Below, piece after piece: positions 55,516 to 64,000 of a stretch of DNA of 64,000 nucleotides. Location: the NCBI GenBank assembly GCA_002699025.1, contig PABA01000214.1, forward strand, positions 1 to 64,000. The letters run 5' to 3'. Under the pieces are notes generated by a model. That model was not told where the DNA came from. It saw nothing but the letters and a program-made list of their open reading frames with translations, and ran no database searches. The stretch is from Sandaracinus sp. (GTDB lineage: Bacteria > Myxococcota_A > Polyangia > Polyangiales > Houyiibacteriaceae). The translations under genes were made by a program, and so were the position numbers. Within the stretch, counting starts at the first letter, position 1; every line of letters begins with the position of its first letter.

Positions 55516-56310
55516 TCAGTCCCGCGCGAGCGCCCGCAACGCCCTCGCCTCCTCGTCCCGCGGCTTGCCCGCCTTCTTCAGCCAGCGCTTGGCCTCGCCC
55601 TTCTCCCCGGCGCTCCGCGCGGCCGCCGCCCGCAGCATGCGGAAGCGATGCGCCGCCTCCTCGTCCGCCGGCTCCTCGAGCCCCTCGAGCCAGCCGTGGG
55701 CCTCGCCCTCCCCGTCCAGCCCCGCGCGGAGGAGGGCCTGCGCGATGCGCTCGCGGGCGAGGCGCATGGTCGGCTCCCAGGCGAGCACGCGCCGGTAGGA
55801 GGTCACGGCCTTCGCGTCCTCCCCGAGCTCGAAGCATGCGTGCGCGAAGCCGAGCTCCACGGCCATCGGCGCCGGCCCGCGCCACCCCTCCGCCGCCCGC
55901 GCGTAGGCCTCCTTCGCCCGCGCGTGGTCCCCGGCCTCGCTGGCGACGAGCCCCTCCTTCTCCGCCACCTCCCCCGGCGAGCCGAACCAGCGGAAGGCCC
56001 GCGCCGCCCGGAGCAGCGCCTCGAGCTCGCCGCCCTGCCCGCGCGCCAGGGCCATGCCGAGGCCGCGCTCGAAGCGGCGCCGGCTCCGGGCCGCCAGCAC
56101 CGGCGCGACGGCGAAGAGGAGCACCAGGGGCGCCCCGGCGGCCATGGCGAGGGTGAAGCTCGCCCCGAAGCCGTAGCGCGCGACGACGATCACGAAGGCG
56201 GCCAGGGGGAGCAGGCCGAGGCGCGCGAGGGAGGGCTCGGCTCGCGAGCGGGCGGGCTGCACCTCCGGGACGGCCCCGACGGCGGCCTTCGAGCGTTGAG
56301 GGGGGGTCAT
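55516..56310 (-). CDS. Membrane TPR-like protein
   Basis: 264 residues. Two adjacent transmembrane segments (~27-70, 'LLPLAAFVIVVARYGF', 'LAMAAGAPLVLLFAVAPVLAA') are followed by TPR-like helices ('VASEAGDHARAKEAYARAAE', 'FAHACFELGEDAKAVTSYRRVL', 'RERIAQALLRAGLDGEGEAHGWLEGL'). ATG 56310 places the membrane part near the N-terminus. It is divergent from the lipoprotein gene, with start codons only 22 bp apart and overlapping -10-like elements. Role unknown; protein scaffolding is likely. Confidence 0.75.
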   Translation of the reverse strand: MTPPQRSKAAVGAVPEVQPARSRAEPSLARLGLLPLAAFVIVVARYGFGASFTLAMAAGAPLVLLFAVAPVLAARSRRRFERGLGMALARGQGGELEALLRAARAFRWFGSPGEVAEKEGLVASEAGDHARAKEAYARAAEGWRGPAPMAVELGFAHACFELGEDAKAVTSYRRVLAWEPTMRLARERIAQALLRAGLDGEGEAHGWLEGLEEPADEEAAHRFRMLRAAAARSAGEKGEAKRWLKKAGKPRDEEARALRALARD

Positions 56311-56314
56311 GCTT

Positions 56315-56324
56315 TGGATACTCT
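56315..56324. promoter_or_regulatory. Overlapping divergent -10-like elements
   Basis: On the plus strand TACTCT (56319-56324) ends 8 nt before the ATG at 56333. On the minus strand TATCCA (56320-56315) ends 4 nt before the ATG at 56310. Both share two bases, so initiation should be mutually exclusive. Confidence 0.35.
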
Positions 56325-56332
56325 GCACGGCG

Positions 56333-56704
56333 ATGGGACACCGCGTCAGCCGAGGGGTTCCGGCGTGCCTCGCGCTCCTCCTCGTCAGCCTCTTCGCGGG
56401 CGCCTGTGGCGAGGATGCGCCCACGGAGGCCTACGAGGTCTCCGGCTACGTGACCGAGCTGGGCTCGGGCGAGGGCGTTGGCCGGGCGACGGTGACCTTC
56501 ACCTCGGACACGCGCTACACGGCCGAGACGCGGACCGGCGGTGACGGCTTCTACGAGATGGTCGTCGAGACGGACTCGCTCTTCGGTCAGGTGAGCGTCG
56601 AGGCCGAGGGCTTCGAGCCGGCCGAGGCGAGCGTCTTCTTCGACCAGCGCACCCGCCGCGTGGACGTCGGCCTCAAGCCGGACGACGCGCCGGACGCCGA
56701 GTAG
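56333..56704 (+). CDS. Small lipoprotein with carboxypeptidase-regulatory-like domain
   Basis: 123 residues. The lipobox ends SLFAGAC, followed by one CarboxypepD_reg/transthyretin-like domain: 'YEVSGYVTELGSGEGVGRATVTFTSDTRYTAETRTGGDGFYEMVVE', 'VSVEAEGFEPAEASVFFDQRTRRVDVGLKP'. Such domains are structural, often in envelope proteins. ATG 56333 begins the signal peptide. The 129-bp gap after it carries short CCGCCCGGTC-type repeats. Confidence 0.82.
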   Translation: MGHRVSRGVPACLALLLVSLFAGACGEDAPTEAYEVSGYVTELGSGEGVGRATVTFTSDTRYTAETRTGGDGFYEMVVETDSLFGQVSVEAEGFEPAEASVFFDQRTRRVDVGLKPDDAPDAE

Positions 56705-56833
56705 CAGGCCGCTCGCGGGAGCTCGCAGGCCCGGAGCCCTCCGGAGCCGAGTCGCCGCGCGCAAAGCCGCACCATCCGCCCGGTCGCCGCCATCCGCAAG
56801 CCGCCCGGTCCGCGCCATTCGCCTCGGTCCGCG

Positions 56834-57106
56834 TCAGCCTCCGAGGAGCGGATCCAGCTCGCCGCGAGCGTCGAGCGCCGCCACGTCGCTGTAGCCGCCG
56901 TAGGGCTGCCCATCGATGAAGATCTGCGGGACCGTGTGCTGCCCCGTCACTTCGCGGAGCCACGCCCGCTTGGCGTGGTCTCCGGTCACGTCGATGTTCG
57001 CGACCTCGACCCCCTTCCGATCGAAGAGGGCCAAGGCCAGCCGGCAGTAGGGACACCACGGGGTCGTGTAGATGACGACCCCGTCGCTCAGCTCCGTCGC
57101 CTCCAT
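56834..57106 (-). CDS. Glutaredoxin-like protein
   Basis: 90 residues with active site CPYC in 'VVIYTTPWCPYCRLALALFDRKGVEV' and the cis-Pro/GSH-binding 'TVPQIFIDGQPYGGYSD' segment. It would reduce disulfides with glutathione or a similar thiol in the cytoplasm. Its start overlaps the last 19 nt of the M36-like protease gene in another frame, so it is probably co-transcribed with it. Confidence 0.9.
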   Translation of the reverse strand: MEATELSDGVVIYTTPWCPYCRLALALFDRKGVEVANIDVTGDHAKRAWLREVTGQHTVPQIFIDGQPYGGYSDVAALDARGELDPLLGG

Positions 57107-59367
57107 GCCCAGAGCATGAGGCCTCCGAGCACCAGAGGCACGGGCGGAAGCGCGCCCCCCACGCCCGGCGCCGCGCAGCCGCAGCCGTCGTCGCCGCCGT
57201 CCATCGGCATCTCGGCGGGGCCCGCGTCGTCCCCGGTCGCGCCGGCGTCGTCCGCCCCCACGCCCGCGTCCGCCTCGACGCCCGCGTCCATCGGCAGCTC
57301 CGGGCACTCCGCGTCCGCGTCGCCGCTCGTCTCGAGGTCCGCCGTCAGCTCGTAGAGGCTCTGGCCGCTCGTCGTCAGGTCCGTCGCCACGATGGCCATG
57401 TAGAGCGTCTGGCAACGCGGGAGCGCGTGCTCGCTCGTCTCCGTCAGCTCCACCTCGCCCACGCCCGTGAAGCTGGCGTCGGCGACCAGCGGCGGCATGC
57501 GCGCCCCCACGTAGCGCACCCGCTCCCCGTCGCGGACGTAGAGGTCGTAGGTGCCGGCGAAGGTGCGCTTCTGCAGGTTCAGCGTGAGGCGCGTCGCGTC
57601 CGCCGGGATGTCGATGGCGTAGTGGAGCGGCACGACGCCGCCGCCGAGGTTGCCGGTGATCACGTCCTGGCCGCTGTAGCCCTGGTAGGTGCGGCCCGAC
57701 TCCATGGGCACGACCCGCTCGCAGCCGGGCAGGCCCCGCCCCTCGACGATGCCGCGCACGGTCTCCACGTCCGCCGCCTCGAGGACCTCCAGGCTCTCGG
57801 CCGTCTCGAGGAGCAGCTCCCCCGCCTCGCCGAGCGTCGCCGTCGAGGGCGAGGTCGTCAGCCAGGCGAAGGCGAGCGCGTCGGCCTTCTCGATCCCGAT
57901 GGCCTCGCGGATCTCCCAGAGCGTCGCCCCCCAGATGCGCCCGTCGGCGTGCACCTGGCCGAAGAGGTCGTCCGGGCAGCGGAGGTCGTTGTCGAGCTCG
58001 CGGAGCGACGACTCGCCGCCGAGCGTCCCGCCCGCGAGGTAGTCGGCGAGGCGCGGATCGCCGGTGATGGTCGACGAGAAGTAGTCGGCGATGCCCTCGT
58101 TCAGGGCGCCCGGCTCGTAGCCCACGCCCAGCCGGGCGTCGACGTCGAAGGGCGCGAGCTCGGCCGTCACGTCGACGATGCCGTGGCCGTACTCGTGGTA
58201 GACGACGTCCCCGTCGTAGCCGAAGTCGCGCATCTGCCCCTGGCCGAAGGCCATGAGCGCGCACTGGCTGCGGCTGCAGAGGCTCGGCGAGTAGAAGGCG
58301 TTCTCGAAGGCCACGCCGGGGATCTCGACGTAGTTCGCGACCACGTCGATGATCGAGCTCTCCTCGCAGCAGGTCCACTCGAGGCCGTGGGCGGAGCGGA
58401 AGTACTCGGCGACCCGGTCCGTGTGGAAGTAGACGTTCACCTCGCTGAACTCGTCGTCGAAGGCCGGGTCGTCGGGGTCGTAGAGGAAGTCGCCCTCCTC
58501 GTCGGCGACGGCGCGCTGCTCCGGGAGGCACTCGCTGACGCCGGTGGGGCGGCAGGAGCGGGCGCGCACGTAGCGGCCGGTCAGAAAACGCGAGCTCGTC
58601 AGGTTCGGCAGCTCGACGTCCGAGGGCATGTCCTCGGCGACGACCGGGTTCGGCTCCCAGACCCGGCCGCGGCCGTGGCGGATGCGCGGCTCCACGAGGA
58701 GCAGCGAGCCATCGGCCGCGTCGAGCCAGACGCGCACGCGCTCGTGGGCGGCGCGCTGCACCTCGATGGACCAGGCGCGGCGGAGCGTGGCGCCGTCGTC
58801 GAAGGCCACCAGGCGCCGTTCGAGGATCTCGGCGCCCTCGAAGCCGCTCGCGCGGATGGCGCCGGCGTCGGGCGCGGGGACGATGGCGCCCCCCGGGTCA
58901 TGGGCGGCCGGCGAGCCGAGGTCGAGGAGGACGAGCTCGACCCGGTCGGCCGCGTCGAAGCGCACGATGGCCGAGGCGCCGGGCACGAGCAGGTCGCCGA
59001 GGGCGTGGCGCTCGAAGCGCACGACCGTGTAGCCGTGGGCCTCGAGGACGCGGCGCGGGACGAGGCGCCCGACGTGGTCGAGCCGGCCGAGGTCGCCGAG
59101 CACGCGCCCGAGGACGGCCTCTGCGCGCTCGACGGGGCTGCCGCCGGCGGGCCGGAAGCGCTGATGCTCGGCGAAGGAGACGAAGGTCGAGCCGCCGACC
59201 TCGCGCACGGCGGCCCCGAGGGGAGCGCGCGGGCCGGAGGGAGACGGCGCGGGCGCGCTCGCGCCGGGCCCGGTCTGGGCGGCGGCGTACGACGCCGGGA
59301 GGGCGAGGGCGAGCGCGGTCAGCGCGCAGGCGACGCGATTGAGCTTCGGATTCGACACGACACACAT
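57088..59367 (-). CDS. Fungalysin-like (M36/M4-type) metalloprotease with MYXO-CTERM anchor
   Basis: 759 residues. Signal peptide ends 'LPASYAAAQ'. A propeptide-like region runs to ~230 ('ESRIRHGRGRVWEPNPV' then begins the mature part). Zinc site: HEYGH (H391, H395) and E424 in 'ALNEGIADYF', the gluzincin HExxH...E pattern. C-terminal to it are beta domains, then an Asp/Ala-rich linker and a MYXO-CTERM tail: 'GCGCAAPG', hydrophobic 'VPLVLGGLMLWAW', RRR. MYXO-CTERM tails are thought to be processed by rhombosortase-like/myxosortase enzymes for surface display. Start may instead be GTG 59358, which is better spaced from GGAG. Confidence 0.9.
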   Translation of the reverse strand: MCVVSNPKLNRVACALTALALALPASYAAAQTGPGASAPAPSPSGPRAPLGAAVREVGGSTFVSFAEHQRFRPAGGSPVERAEAVLGRVLGDLGRLDHVGRLVPRRVLEAHGYTVVRFERHALGDLLVPGASAIVRFDAADRVELVLLDLGSPAAHDPGGAIVPAPDAGAIRASGFEGAEILERRLVAFDDGATLRRAWSIEVQRAAHERVRVWLDAADGSLLLVEPRIRHGRGRVWEPNPVVAEDMPSDVELPNLTSSRFLTGRYVRARSCRPTGVSECLPEQRAVADEEGDFLYDPDDPAFDDEFSEVNVYFHTDRVAEYFRSAHGLEWTCCEESSIIDVVANYVEIPGVAFENAFYSPSLCSRSQCALMAFGQGQMRDFGYDGDVVYHEYGHGIVDVTAELAPFDVDARLGVGYEPGALNEGIADYFSSTITGDPRLADYLAGGTLGGESSLRELDNDLRCPDDLFGQVHADGRIWGATLWEIREAIGIEKADALAFAWLTTSPSTATLGEAGELLLETAESLEVLEAADVETVRGIVEGRGLPGCERVVPMESGRTYQGYSGQDVITGNLGGGVVPLHYAIDIPADATRLTLNLQKRTFAGTYDLYVRDGERVRYVGARMPPLVADASFTGVGEVELTETSEHALPRCQTLYMAIVATDLTTSGQSLYELTADLETSGDADAECPELPMDAGVEADAGVGADDAGATGDDAGPAEMPMDGGDDGCGCAAPGVGGALPPVPLVLGGLMLWAWRRRS

Positions 59368-59638
59368 CTCCAAGGGCGTCCCCGGCGCAGGTCCCGAACG
59401 GGCGCCGGAGGAGCAACACATCCCACCGGCCGCGGAGCATAGCAGCGATCGCGGACCCATGAACGACCGTTCAGCGTCAGCGTGACTTTGCACGGGCCAA
59501 GGCCCGCCGTTGATCGCGCCCCGGCGCCGCGGTACCTGTCTCCGCCGCAGCGGCCTCCGAGGCCCCCGGCTCCGCCGCGCTTCCGTACTGCTCTCCCGTA
59601 CCGCGCTTCCGTACCGACCCCCCGCGCCTCTCTCGCTC
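59368..59638. other. Divergent intergenic region
   Basis: 271 bp between the protease and the GH113-like gene. It contains a minus-strand TATGCT near 59440 (possible protease promoter) and loose CCGTACCGC repeats near 59583-59620. No gene seen. Confidence 0.4.
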
Positions 59639-60823
59639 ATGCGCCCGCTCCTCGCCCTCGCCGCCTCGACGCTCCTCCTCGCCCTCGCCTCCCCGGCGCA
59701 GGCGTGGAACGTCCTCCCCCCGGGGCCCGAGGGCTGGCAGGCGGCGGGCCACGCGGGCATCCGCGGCGTGACCATCGGGCCCATCGAGTCGATCCAGCAG
59801 CCCCACCGCGGCTACGGCACGGCGCGCTCCGCGGCGCTCCTCGATCACCTCCAGGCCATGGGCGTCGGCTGGGTCTCCATCACCCCCTTCGGCCGCATCT
59901 GGAGCCTCGAGAGCGAGCGCATCCGCATGGACTTCGAGGCGCCCTACCCGGCCAACCGCGAGGCGGTGATGGGCGTCATCCGGCAGGCGAAGGCGCGCGG
60001 CATGAAGGTGCTCCTCGTGCCGCACCTCTGGGTCGAGACGGAGGGCTGGCGCGGGGAGATCGATCCCGGCGACGCGGCGGGCTGGGAGGCCTACCGCGAG
60101 AGCTACCGGGCCTTCGTGCTCGCCTGGGCGCGGGACGCCGCGGAGGCCGGCGCGGACATGCTCAGCGTGGGCGTCGAGTGCAAGAGCTGGTCGGGGCGCT
60201 TCGGCGGCTGGTGGACCGACTTCATCGCGGAGGTGCGGGCGGTCTTCCCCGGGCTGCTCACGTACAGCGCGAACTGGGACGAGGCCGAGGACGTGCTCTT
60301 CTGGGACCAGCTCGACCTCATCGGCATCAACGCCTTCTACCCGCTCGCCGAGGCCGACGGCGCGAGCGACGCGGCGTACGCCGAGGGCGCCGAGCGCATC
60401 GTGCCGCAGGTCCGCGCGCTGGCCGAGGGCTTCCAGATGCCCGTGCTCTTCGTCGAGGTCGGCTACACGACGCGCGCGAACGCCGCCGTGCAGCCCTGGC
60501 TCTGGCCCGACGGCATGGACGGCGTGGTGATCGACGAGCGCGAGCAGGCGCGGGCCCTGGACGCGAGCTTCCACGCCTTCCTGGACGAGCCGTGGTTCGT
60601 CGGCTTCTTCGTGTGGCGCTACTACGCGACGCTCGAGGACGTGAGCCAGGAGGCCATCTGGGGCTTCAGCCCGCACGCGAAGATGGCCGAGCCGCTCCTC
60701 GTCGAGACCTTCGACGCGCGCTGGGCCGTCGACCCGATCCCCTGGCCCTGGTCCACCGGCGAGCCCGTCCCCGCGCCCGACCCGCTCCCGCCCGTGCCTC
60801 CGCTGAGCCACTGGCGCGACTGA
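59639..60823 (+). CDS. GH113-like glycoside hydrolase, secreted
   Basis: 394 residues. Signal peptide 'LLALASPAQA'. A TIM-barrel layout follows with 'HAGIRGVTIGPIESIQQPHRGYGT', 'KVLLVPHLWVE', general acid E180 in 'LSVGVECKSW', 'DLIGINAFYPL' and nucleophile E273 in 'VLFVEVGYTT', then 'WFVGFFVWRYY'. These two Glu positions and flanking phrases are those of family GH113 (beta-mannanase and related). Substrate is inferred only. It converges with the peroxiredoxin gene 13 bp away. Confidence 0.82.
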   Translation: MRPLLALAASTLLLALASPAQAWNVLPPGPEGWQAAGHAGIRGVTIGPIESIQQPHRGYGTARSAALLDHLQAMGVGWVSITPFGRIWSLESERIRMDFEAPYPANREAVMGVIRQAKARGMKVLLVPHLWVETEGWRGEIDPGDAAGWEAYRESYRAFVLAWARDAAEAGADMLSVGVECKSWSGRFGGWWTDFIAEVRAVFPGLLTYSANWDEAEDVLFWDQLDLIGINAFYPLAEADGASDAAYAEGAERIVPQVRALAEGFQMPVLFVEVGYTTRANAAVQPWLWPDGMDGVVIDEREQARALDASFHAFLDEPWFVGFFVWRYYATLEDVSQEAIWGFSPHAKMAEPLLVETFDARWAVDPIPWPWSTGEPVPAPDPLPPVPPLSHWRD

Positions 60824-60836
60824 GTCGGGAGCGCGC

Positions 60837-61304
60837 TCAGGCCTGCTCCGGCGCGGCCCGTTTCCGCACGAAGCCGACGACCTCGTCGAGGTGCTTCAGC
60901 ACGGCGAACTCGTGGTTGAAGACGCCCTCGATGATGCCCTCCGGGTCGATCACGTAGGTCACGCGGTGGCTCACGCCCGGGAGCAGGCTGAAGAAGGTGC
61001 GGTAGCTCTTGGAGATGCGCCGGTCCGCGTCCGCGATCATCGGGAAGGAGGCCTGCTCCTCCTCGGCGAAGCGGCACTGGGTCGCGTGGTCGTCGCAGGA
61101 GACGCCGACGACCTCGGCGCCGAGCGCCTGGAGCTCCGGGTAGTTGTCGCGGAAGCCGCGCGTCTCGCGGACGCAGTTGCGCGTGAAGGCCCGCCGGAAG
61201 AAGTAGAGCACGACGGTCTTGCCGCGGAGCGACGAGAGGCGGAGGGTCCGCCCGTCGGTCGTCACCGCCACGAAGTCGGGCGCCCGATCTCCCACGGAGA
61301 GCAT
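60837..61304 (-). CDS. Peroxiredoxin, BCP/PrxQ-like
   Basis: 155 residues. 'VGDRAPDFVAVTTDGRTLRL', then peroxidatic C44 in 'VVLYFFRRAFTRNCVRETRGFRDNYPEL' (T-x-x-C context), 'FPMIADADRRISKSYRTF' and 'RVTYVIDPEGII' follow the BCP/PrxQ group. The usual resolving Cys five residues after the peroxidatic one is absent. Two other cysteines (C70, C77) lie in 'GVSCDDHATQCRF' and might resolve. It reduces peroxides in the cytoplasm. ATG 61304 is 7 nt after TATCGT. Confidence 0.88.
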   Translation of the reverse strand: MLSVGDRAPDFVAVTTDGRTLRLSSLRGKTVVLYFFRRAFTRNCVRETRGFRDNYPELQALGAEVVGVSCDDHATQCRFAEEEQASFPMIADADRRISKSYRTFFSLLPGVSHRVTYVIDPEGIIEGVFNHEFAVLKHLDEVVGFVRKRAAPEQA

Positions 61305-61311
61305 CGCGCAC

Positions 61312-61317
61312 ACGATA
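61312..61317 (-). promoter_or_regulatory. -10-like TATCGT, predicted leaderless start
   Basis: TATCGT on the minus strand ends 7 nt before the peroxiredoxin ATG. Confidence 0.5.
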
Positions 61318-61354
61318 GCGAAGCCGGGCCCGCCACCCCGAATTCGGGACGCCC

Positions 61355-61515
61355 GTGTCCGGTGCGCCCCGTCCGGTGCCCCTCCGTCCGGTGCTCTCCG
61401 ACGGTGCCCCTCCGTCCAGTGCCCCTCCGTCCAGTGCCCCTCCGTCCAGTGCTCTCCGGCGGCGCTCTCCGGCGGCGTGAGCTCCGCCGTGCTCCACCAC
61501 CGTGCTCCACCGCCC
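61355..61515. repeat. Intergenic minisatellite, 15-nt unit
   Basis: Core tandem copies of TGCCCCTCCGTCCAG at ~61404-61450, flanked by looser TCCGGTGC and GTGCTCCACC repeats, between the SIMPL gene end and the peroxiredoxin promoter. Confidence 0.85.
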
Positions 61516-61522
61516 GAGCGGC

Positions 61523-62143
61523 CTACTCGACGCGGAAGGTGGCGCGGACCCGGGTGGTCACGCGCTGCCGGAGCGGGACCCGCAGGGCGAGCGTGCCCTT
61601 CTTCGTCTTCGAGGTGCCCAGCATGCGCGGCGACTCCTCGGCGACCACGGCCTCGGCCCGCTCCTCCTCGAAGGCGATGACGCCGACCACCTTCGCGCCC
61701 AGCACGGCCGCCGCCGCTTCGGCCTTCCGCCGGGCGAGCTGCGCGCAGGCCGCGAGCCGCTCCCCCTGCCGATCGGCCGACGCCGGGAAGCGCCACTCGG
61801 TGCGCGTCAGGCGCACGTCCTCCATGGAGGCGAGCACGTCGAGCACCTCGCCGAGCTGCCCGGGGCGCACGCGCACCCGCAGCATGTAGGTCGCCGCGCT
61901 GCTCCGCCCGAGGAAGCCGCTCGTCGTCCGCCCCTGGAGGGCCTCGAGGGCGACGTCGTCGACGCCGAGCTGGTGGAGCGCGGCCACGAAGGCCTTCACC
62001 TCGCGCACCTGGGCGAGCGCCTCGCCGCCGGTGGAGAGGCGGCTGCCCTCGACGGCGACGTGGAGATCGGCGCGCTCGGCGACGACCTCGTCGCTGTGCT
62101 CGGCGTGGACGACGATCTGGTCGTTGGAGAGGGGTTCGGTCAC
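61523..62143 (-). CDS. SIMPL-domain (DUF541) protein
   Basis: 206 residues without a signal peptide. 'DEVVAERADLHVAVEGSRLSTGGEALAQVREVKAFVAAL', 'GVDDVALEALQGRT', 'ARRKAEAAAAVLGAKVVGVIAFEEE' and the final 'LRQRVTTRVRATFRVE' are the conserved DUF541 segments. Function is unclear; most homologues are periplasmic oligomers, so the missing signal peptide is odd. GTG start, 25 nt after leuS on the same strand, so probably leuS-linked. Confidence 0.82.
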   Translation of the reverse strand: MTEPLSNDQIVVHAEHSDEVVAERADLHVAVEGSRLSTGGEALAQVREVKAFVAALHQLGVDDVALEALQGRTTSGFLGRSSAATYMLRVRVRPGQLGEVLDVLASMEDVRLTRTEWRFPASADRQGERLAACAQLARRKAEAAAAVLGAKVVGVIAFEEERAEAVVAEESPRMLGTSKTKKGTLALRVPLRQRVTTRVRATFRVE

Positions 62144-62168
62144 GGCGGGGAGGTCACGGCGGGGAGGA

Positions 62169-64000
62169 TCACGTGATGATGAGGTTGAGGATCTTGTCCT
62201 GGACCCAGATGGTCTTGCGGAGCGTACCGCCTTCGAGGGCCTCGGCGATCTTCGGGATCGCCTTGGCCGCCGCGAGCGCGTCCGCCTCCGAGGCGCCGGG
62301 CGGGAGCTCGACGACGCCGCGCTTCTTCCCCTTCACCTGCACGGGGATCTCGAGCACGTCGTCCTTCAGGAGCTCCGGATCGGCCACCGGCCAGGGCGCC
62401 GCCTGCACGGAGGGCGCATGCCCGAGCAGCGCCCACATCTCCTCGCCGAGGTGCGGCGCGAAGGGGTGCACGAGCTGGGCGAGGACCTCCACGCCGGCCT
62501 TCGGCGCGCCCGCCTTCTGGAGCTCGCTCGAGAGCACCATCATCGCGCTGATCGCGGTGTTGAAGCGGAGGCCCTCGATGTCGCCCGTGACCTTGTCGAT
62601 GGTCTTGTGCACGAGGCGGAGCGTCTCCTCGTCCGGCGCCGCCTCGCTCGCCTCGCTCGCCAGCCGCCAGCAGCGGTCGAGGAAGCGCTTCACGCCGCCG
62701 ATGCTCTCCGTGTTCCACGGCTTGGACGCCTCGAGGGGGCCCATGAACATCTCGTAGGTGCGGAGCGCGTCGGCGCCGAAGCTCTCGACGATGTCGTCCG
62801 GGTTCACGACGTTCCCGCGCGACTTGCTCATCTTGAAGGCCTTCGCCTCGACCTCCACGGACGGGTCGGCCTCGAGCACCATCTTGCCGTCCTTGGTCTT
62901 CGTGACCGCGTCCGCGTCGTGCTTCTCGCCGGCCTCGTCGACGTACTCGATCTCGCCGAGGATGATCCCCTGGTGGACGAGCTTCTGGAAGGGCTCCTCC
63001 ACGGGCAGGTAGCCGGCGTCGAAGAGCACCTGGTGCCAGAAGCGCGCGTAGAGGAGGTGGAGCACGGCGTGCTCGGCGCCGCCCACGTAGAGGTCGACGG
63101 GGAGCCAGGTCTTCACCGCCTCCTCGCTCCAGGCGGCCTGGTCGTTGTCGGGGTCGCAGAAGCGCAGGTAGTACCAGCAGGAGCCGGCCCACTGCGGCAT
63201 GGTGTTGGTCTCGCGGGCGAACCAGCGGCCGTCCTTCTGGAAGAAGCGCCAGTCCTTCGCCCGGGCGAGCACGCCCCGCGGGTCGTCGCCGGGGGCGTAG
63301 TCCTCGAGCTCCGGCAGCGTGACCGGGAGCGCGCTCTCCTCGACCGGGATCGGCGAGTCGTAGTCCACCGTGAAGTCGACGCCCTCTTCGCCCTGGCGCG
63401 GGTCCGTCCCCTCGCTCTTCAGCTCGACCGGGAAGTAGATCGGGAAGGGCTCGCCCCAGTAGCGCTGCCGGCTGAAGACCCAGTCGCGGAGCTTGAACTG
63501 CACCCGCGCCTCGCCCTTCCCCTCGGCGGCGAGGTCGGCCGTGATCGCGGCCTTCACGGCGGCCGTCTCCATGCCGTCGTACTTGCCGCTGTTCACGGCG
63601 ACGCCGGGCTCGGCCATCGCCTCCTTCAGCGCGCCCTCGGTCGGCTCGCCGGTCTTCGAGACGACCTCGACGATCGGGATGCCGAACGCCTTCGCGAACT
63701 CGAAGTCGCGCGTATCGTGCGCGGGCACGGCCATGATGGCACCCGTGCCGTAGCCCCAGAGCACGTAGTCGGCGACCCAGATGGGCACCTCGGCGCCGTT
63801 GACCGGGTTGATGGCGTGGCCGCCCGTGAAGACGCCGGTCTTCTCCTTGCTCTGCTGGCGCGCGAGGTCGCTCTTGTTCTTCGCCTCCGCGACGTAGGCC
63901 TCGACCTCGTCGCGCCGGGCGTCGGTCGTCACCTTCGCGACGAGCGGGTGCTCGGGCGCGAGCACCATGAAGGTGGCGCCGAAGAGCGTGTCCGGGCGCG
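62169..64000 (-). CDS. leuS: Leucyl-tRNA synthetase, partial (5' end outside window)
   Basis: At least 610 residues of the C-terminal part; the frame stays open to the right edge, so the start lies beyond. The visible part begins in the CP1 editing domain ('GYGTGAIMAVPAHDTRDFEFA', with the AHD editing motif). It continues through 'MPQWAGSCWYYLRFCDP', the catalytic KMSKS in 'KAFKMSKSRGNVV', and the anticodon-binding/C-terminal domains ('GKKRGVVELPPGASE', 'KTIWVQDKILNLII'). It charges tRNA-Leu. The SIMPL gene follows. Confidence 0.96.
   Translation of the reverse strand, partial: RPDTLFGATFMVLAPEHPLVAKVTTDARRDEVEAYVAEAKNKSDLARQQSKEKTGVFTGGHAINPVNGAEVPIWVADYVLWGYGTGAIMAVPAHDTRDFEFAKAFGIPIVEVVSKTGEPTEGALKEAMAEPGVAVNSGKYDGMETAAVKAAITADLAAEGKGEARVQFKLRDWVFSRQRYWGEPFPIYFPVELKSEGTDPRQGEEGVDFTVDYDSPIPVEESALPVTLPELEDYAPGDDPRGVLARAKDWRFFQKDGRWFARETNTMPQWAGSCWYYLRFCDPDNDQAAWSEEAVKTWLPVDLYVGGAEHAVLHLLYARFWHQVLFDAGYLPVEEPFQKLVHQGIILGEIEYVDEAGEKHDADAVTKTKDGKMVLEADPSVEVEAKAFKMSKSRGNVVNPDDIVESFGADALRTYEMFMGPLEASKPWNTESIGGVKRFLDRCWRLASEASEAAPDEETLRLVHKTIDKVTGDIEGLRFNTAISAMMVLSSELQKAGAPKAGVEVLAQLVHPFAPHLGEEMWALLGHAPSVQAAPWPVADPELLKDDVLEIPVQVKGKKRGVVELPPGASEADALAAAKAIPKIAEALEGGTLRKTIWVQDKILNLIIT

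Overview
The window is about 70% or more G+C with a strong third-position bias in coding frames. It encodes four Hanks-type Ser/Thr kinases with PEGA or methionine-rich tails, a double-FHA sigma-54 activator, an MglB-MglA gliding-polarity pair, many large lipoproteins with Cys-rich or Ca-binding-type repeats, and one MYXO-CTERM-tailed protease. Together these indicate a myxobacterium (Myxococcota), probably a Polyangiales/Sandaracinus-like lineage. The phylum is inferred from families; the genus is a guess.

Layout. 0.2-13.5 kb: secreted or lipoprotein genes (Ig-like/Cys-rich lipoprotein, metzincin-like lipoprotein, barrel-SppA fusion, small lipoprotein, TPR protein, MopE-like lipoprotein) and a first Ser/Thr kinase. 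13.6-25 kb: mutS2, a second kinase (minus), mutL-miaA-ACP phosphodiesterase-like operon with start/stop overlaps, a third kinase with four PEGA-like domains, and an unrecognised 196-residue protein. 25.3-27.8 kb: flippase-like membrane protein, hexapeptide acyltransferase and GT2 glycosyltransferase. 28-35 kb: FHA sigma-54 activator (minus) divergent from gcvT-gcvH-gcvPA, then a GNAT enzyme divergent from an acyl-CoA carboxylase beta subunit. 35-43.7 kb: small membrane proteins, a lipoprotein lipase-like hydrolase, a fourth kinase, a GcvR-like ACT protein and a VWA/thrombospondin-3 lipoprotein.

43.9-48.0 kb is an obviously AT-richer island, all on the minus strand. It holds a barstar-type inhibitor, an intact and a frameshifted Imm1-like immunity gene, a DUF4265 protein, a PH-like protein, two DUF2283 genes and several unrecognised small genes. 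Three different duplicated segments are interleaved in it. I read it as an orphan immunity-gene array of a polymorphic-toxin type, with no toxin visible in the window.

48.3-64 kb: DUF7151-repeat/propeller lipoprotein, a second MglA-type GTPase with a long tail, a lipoprotein, a second SppA preceded by an 11-codon upstream ORF, mglB-mglA, TPR and lipoprotein genes, glutaredoxin overlapping an M36-like MYXO-CTERM protease, a GH113-like hydrolase, a peroxiredoxin, a SIMPL protein and a truncated leuS running off the right edge.

Cross-cutting signals. (i) At least fourteen genes have a TANNNT -10-like hexamer ending only 6-10 nt before the annotated ATG/GTG, which predicts leaderless mRNAs. (ii) Many intergenic gaps are filled by short tandem repeats of 15-18 nt, each gap with its own unit. 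(iii) One palindrome family occurs three times within 1.35 kb, each time just after a stop codon.
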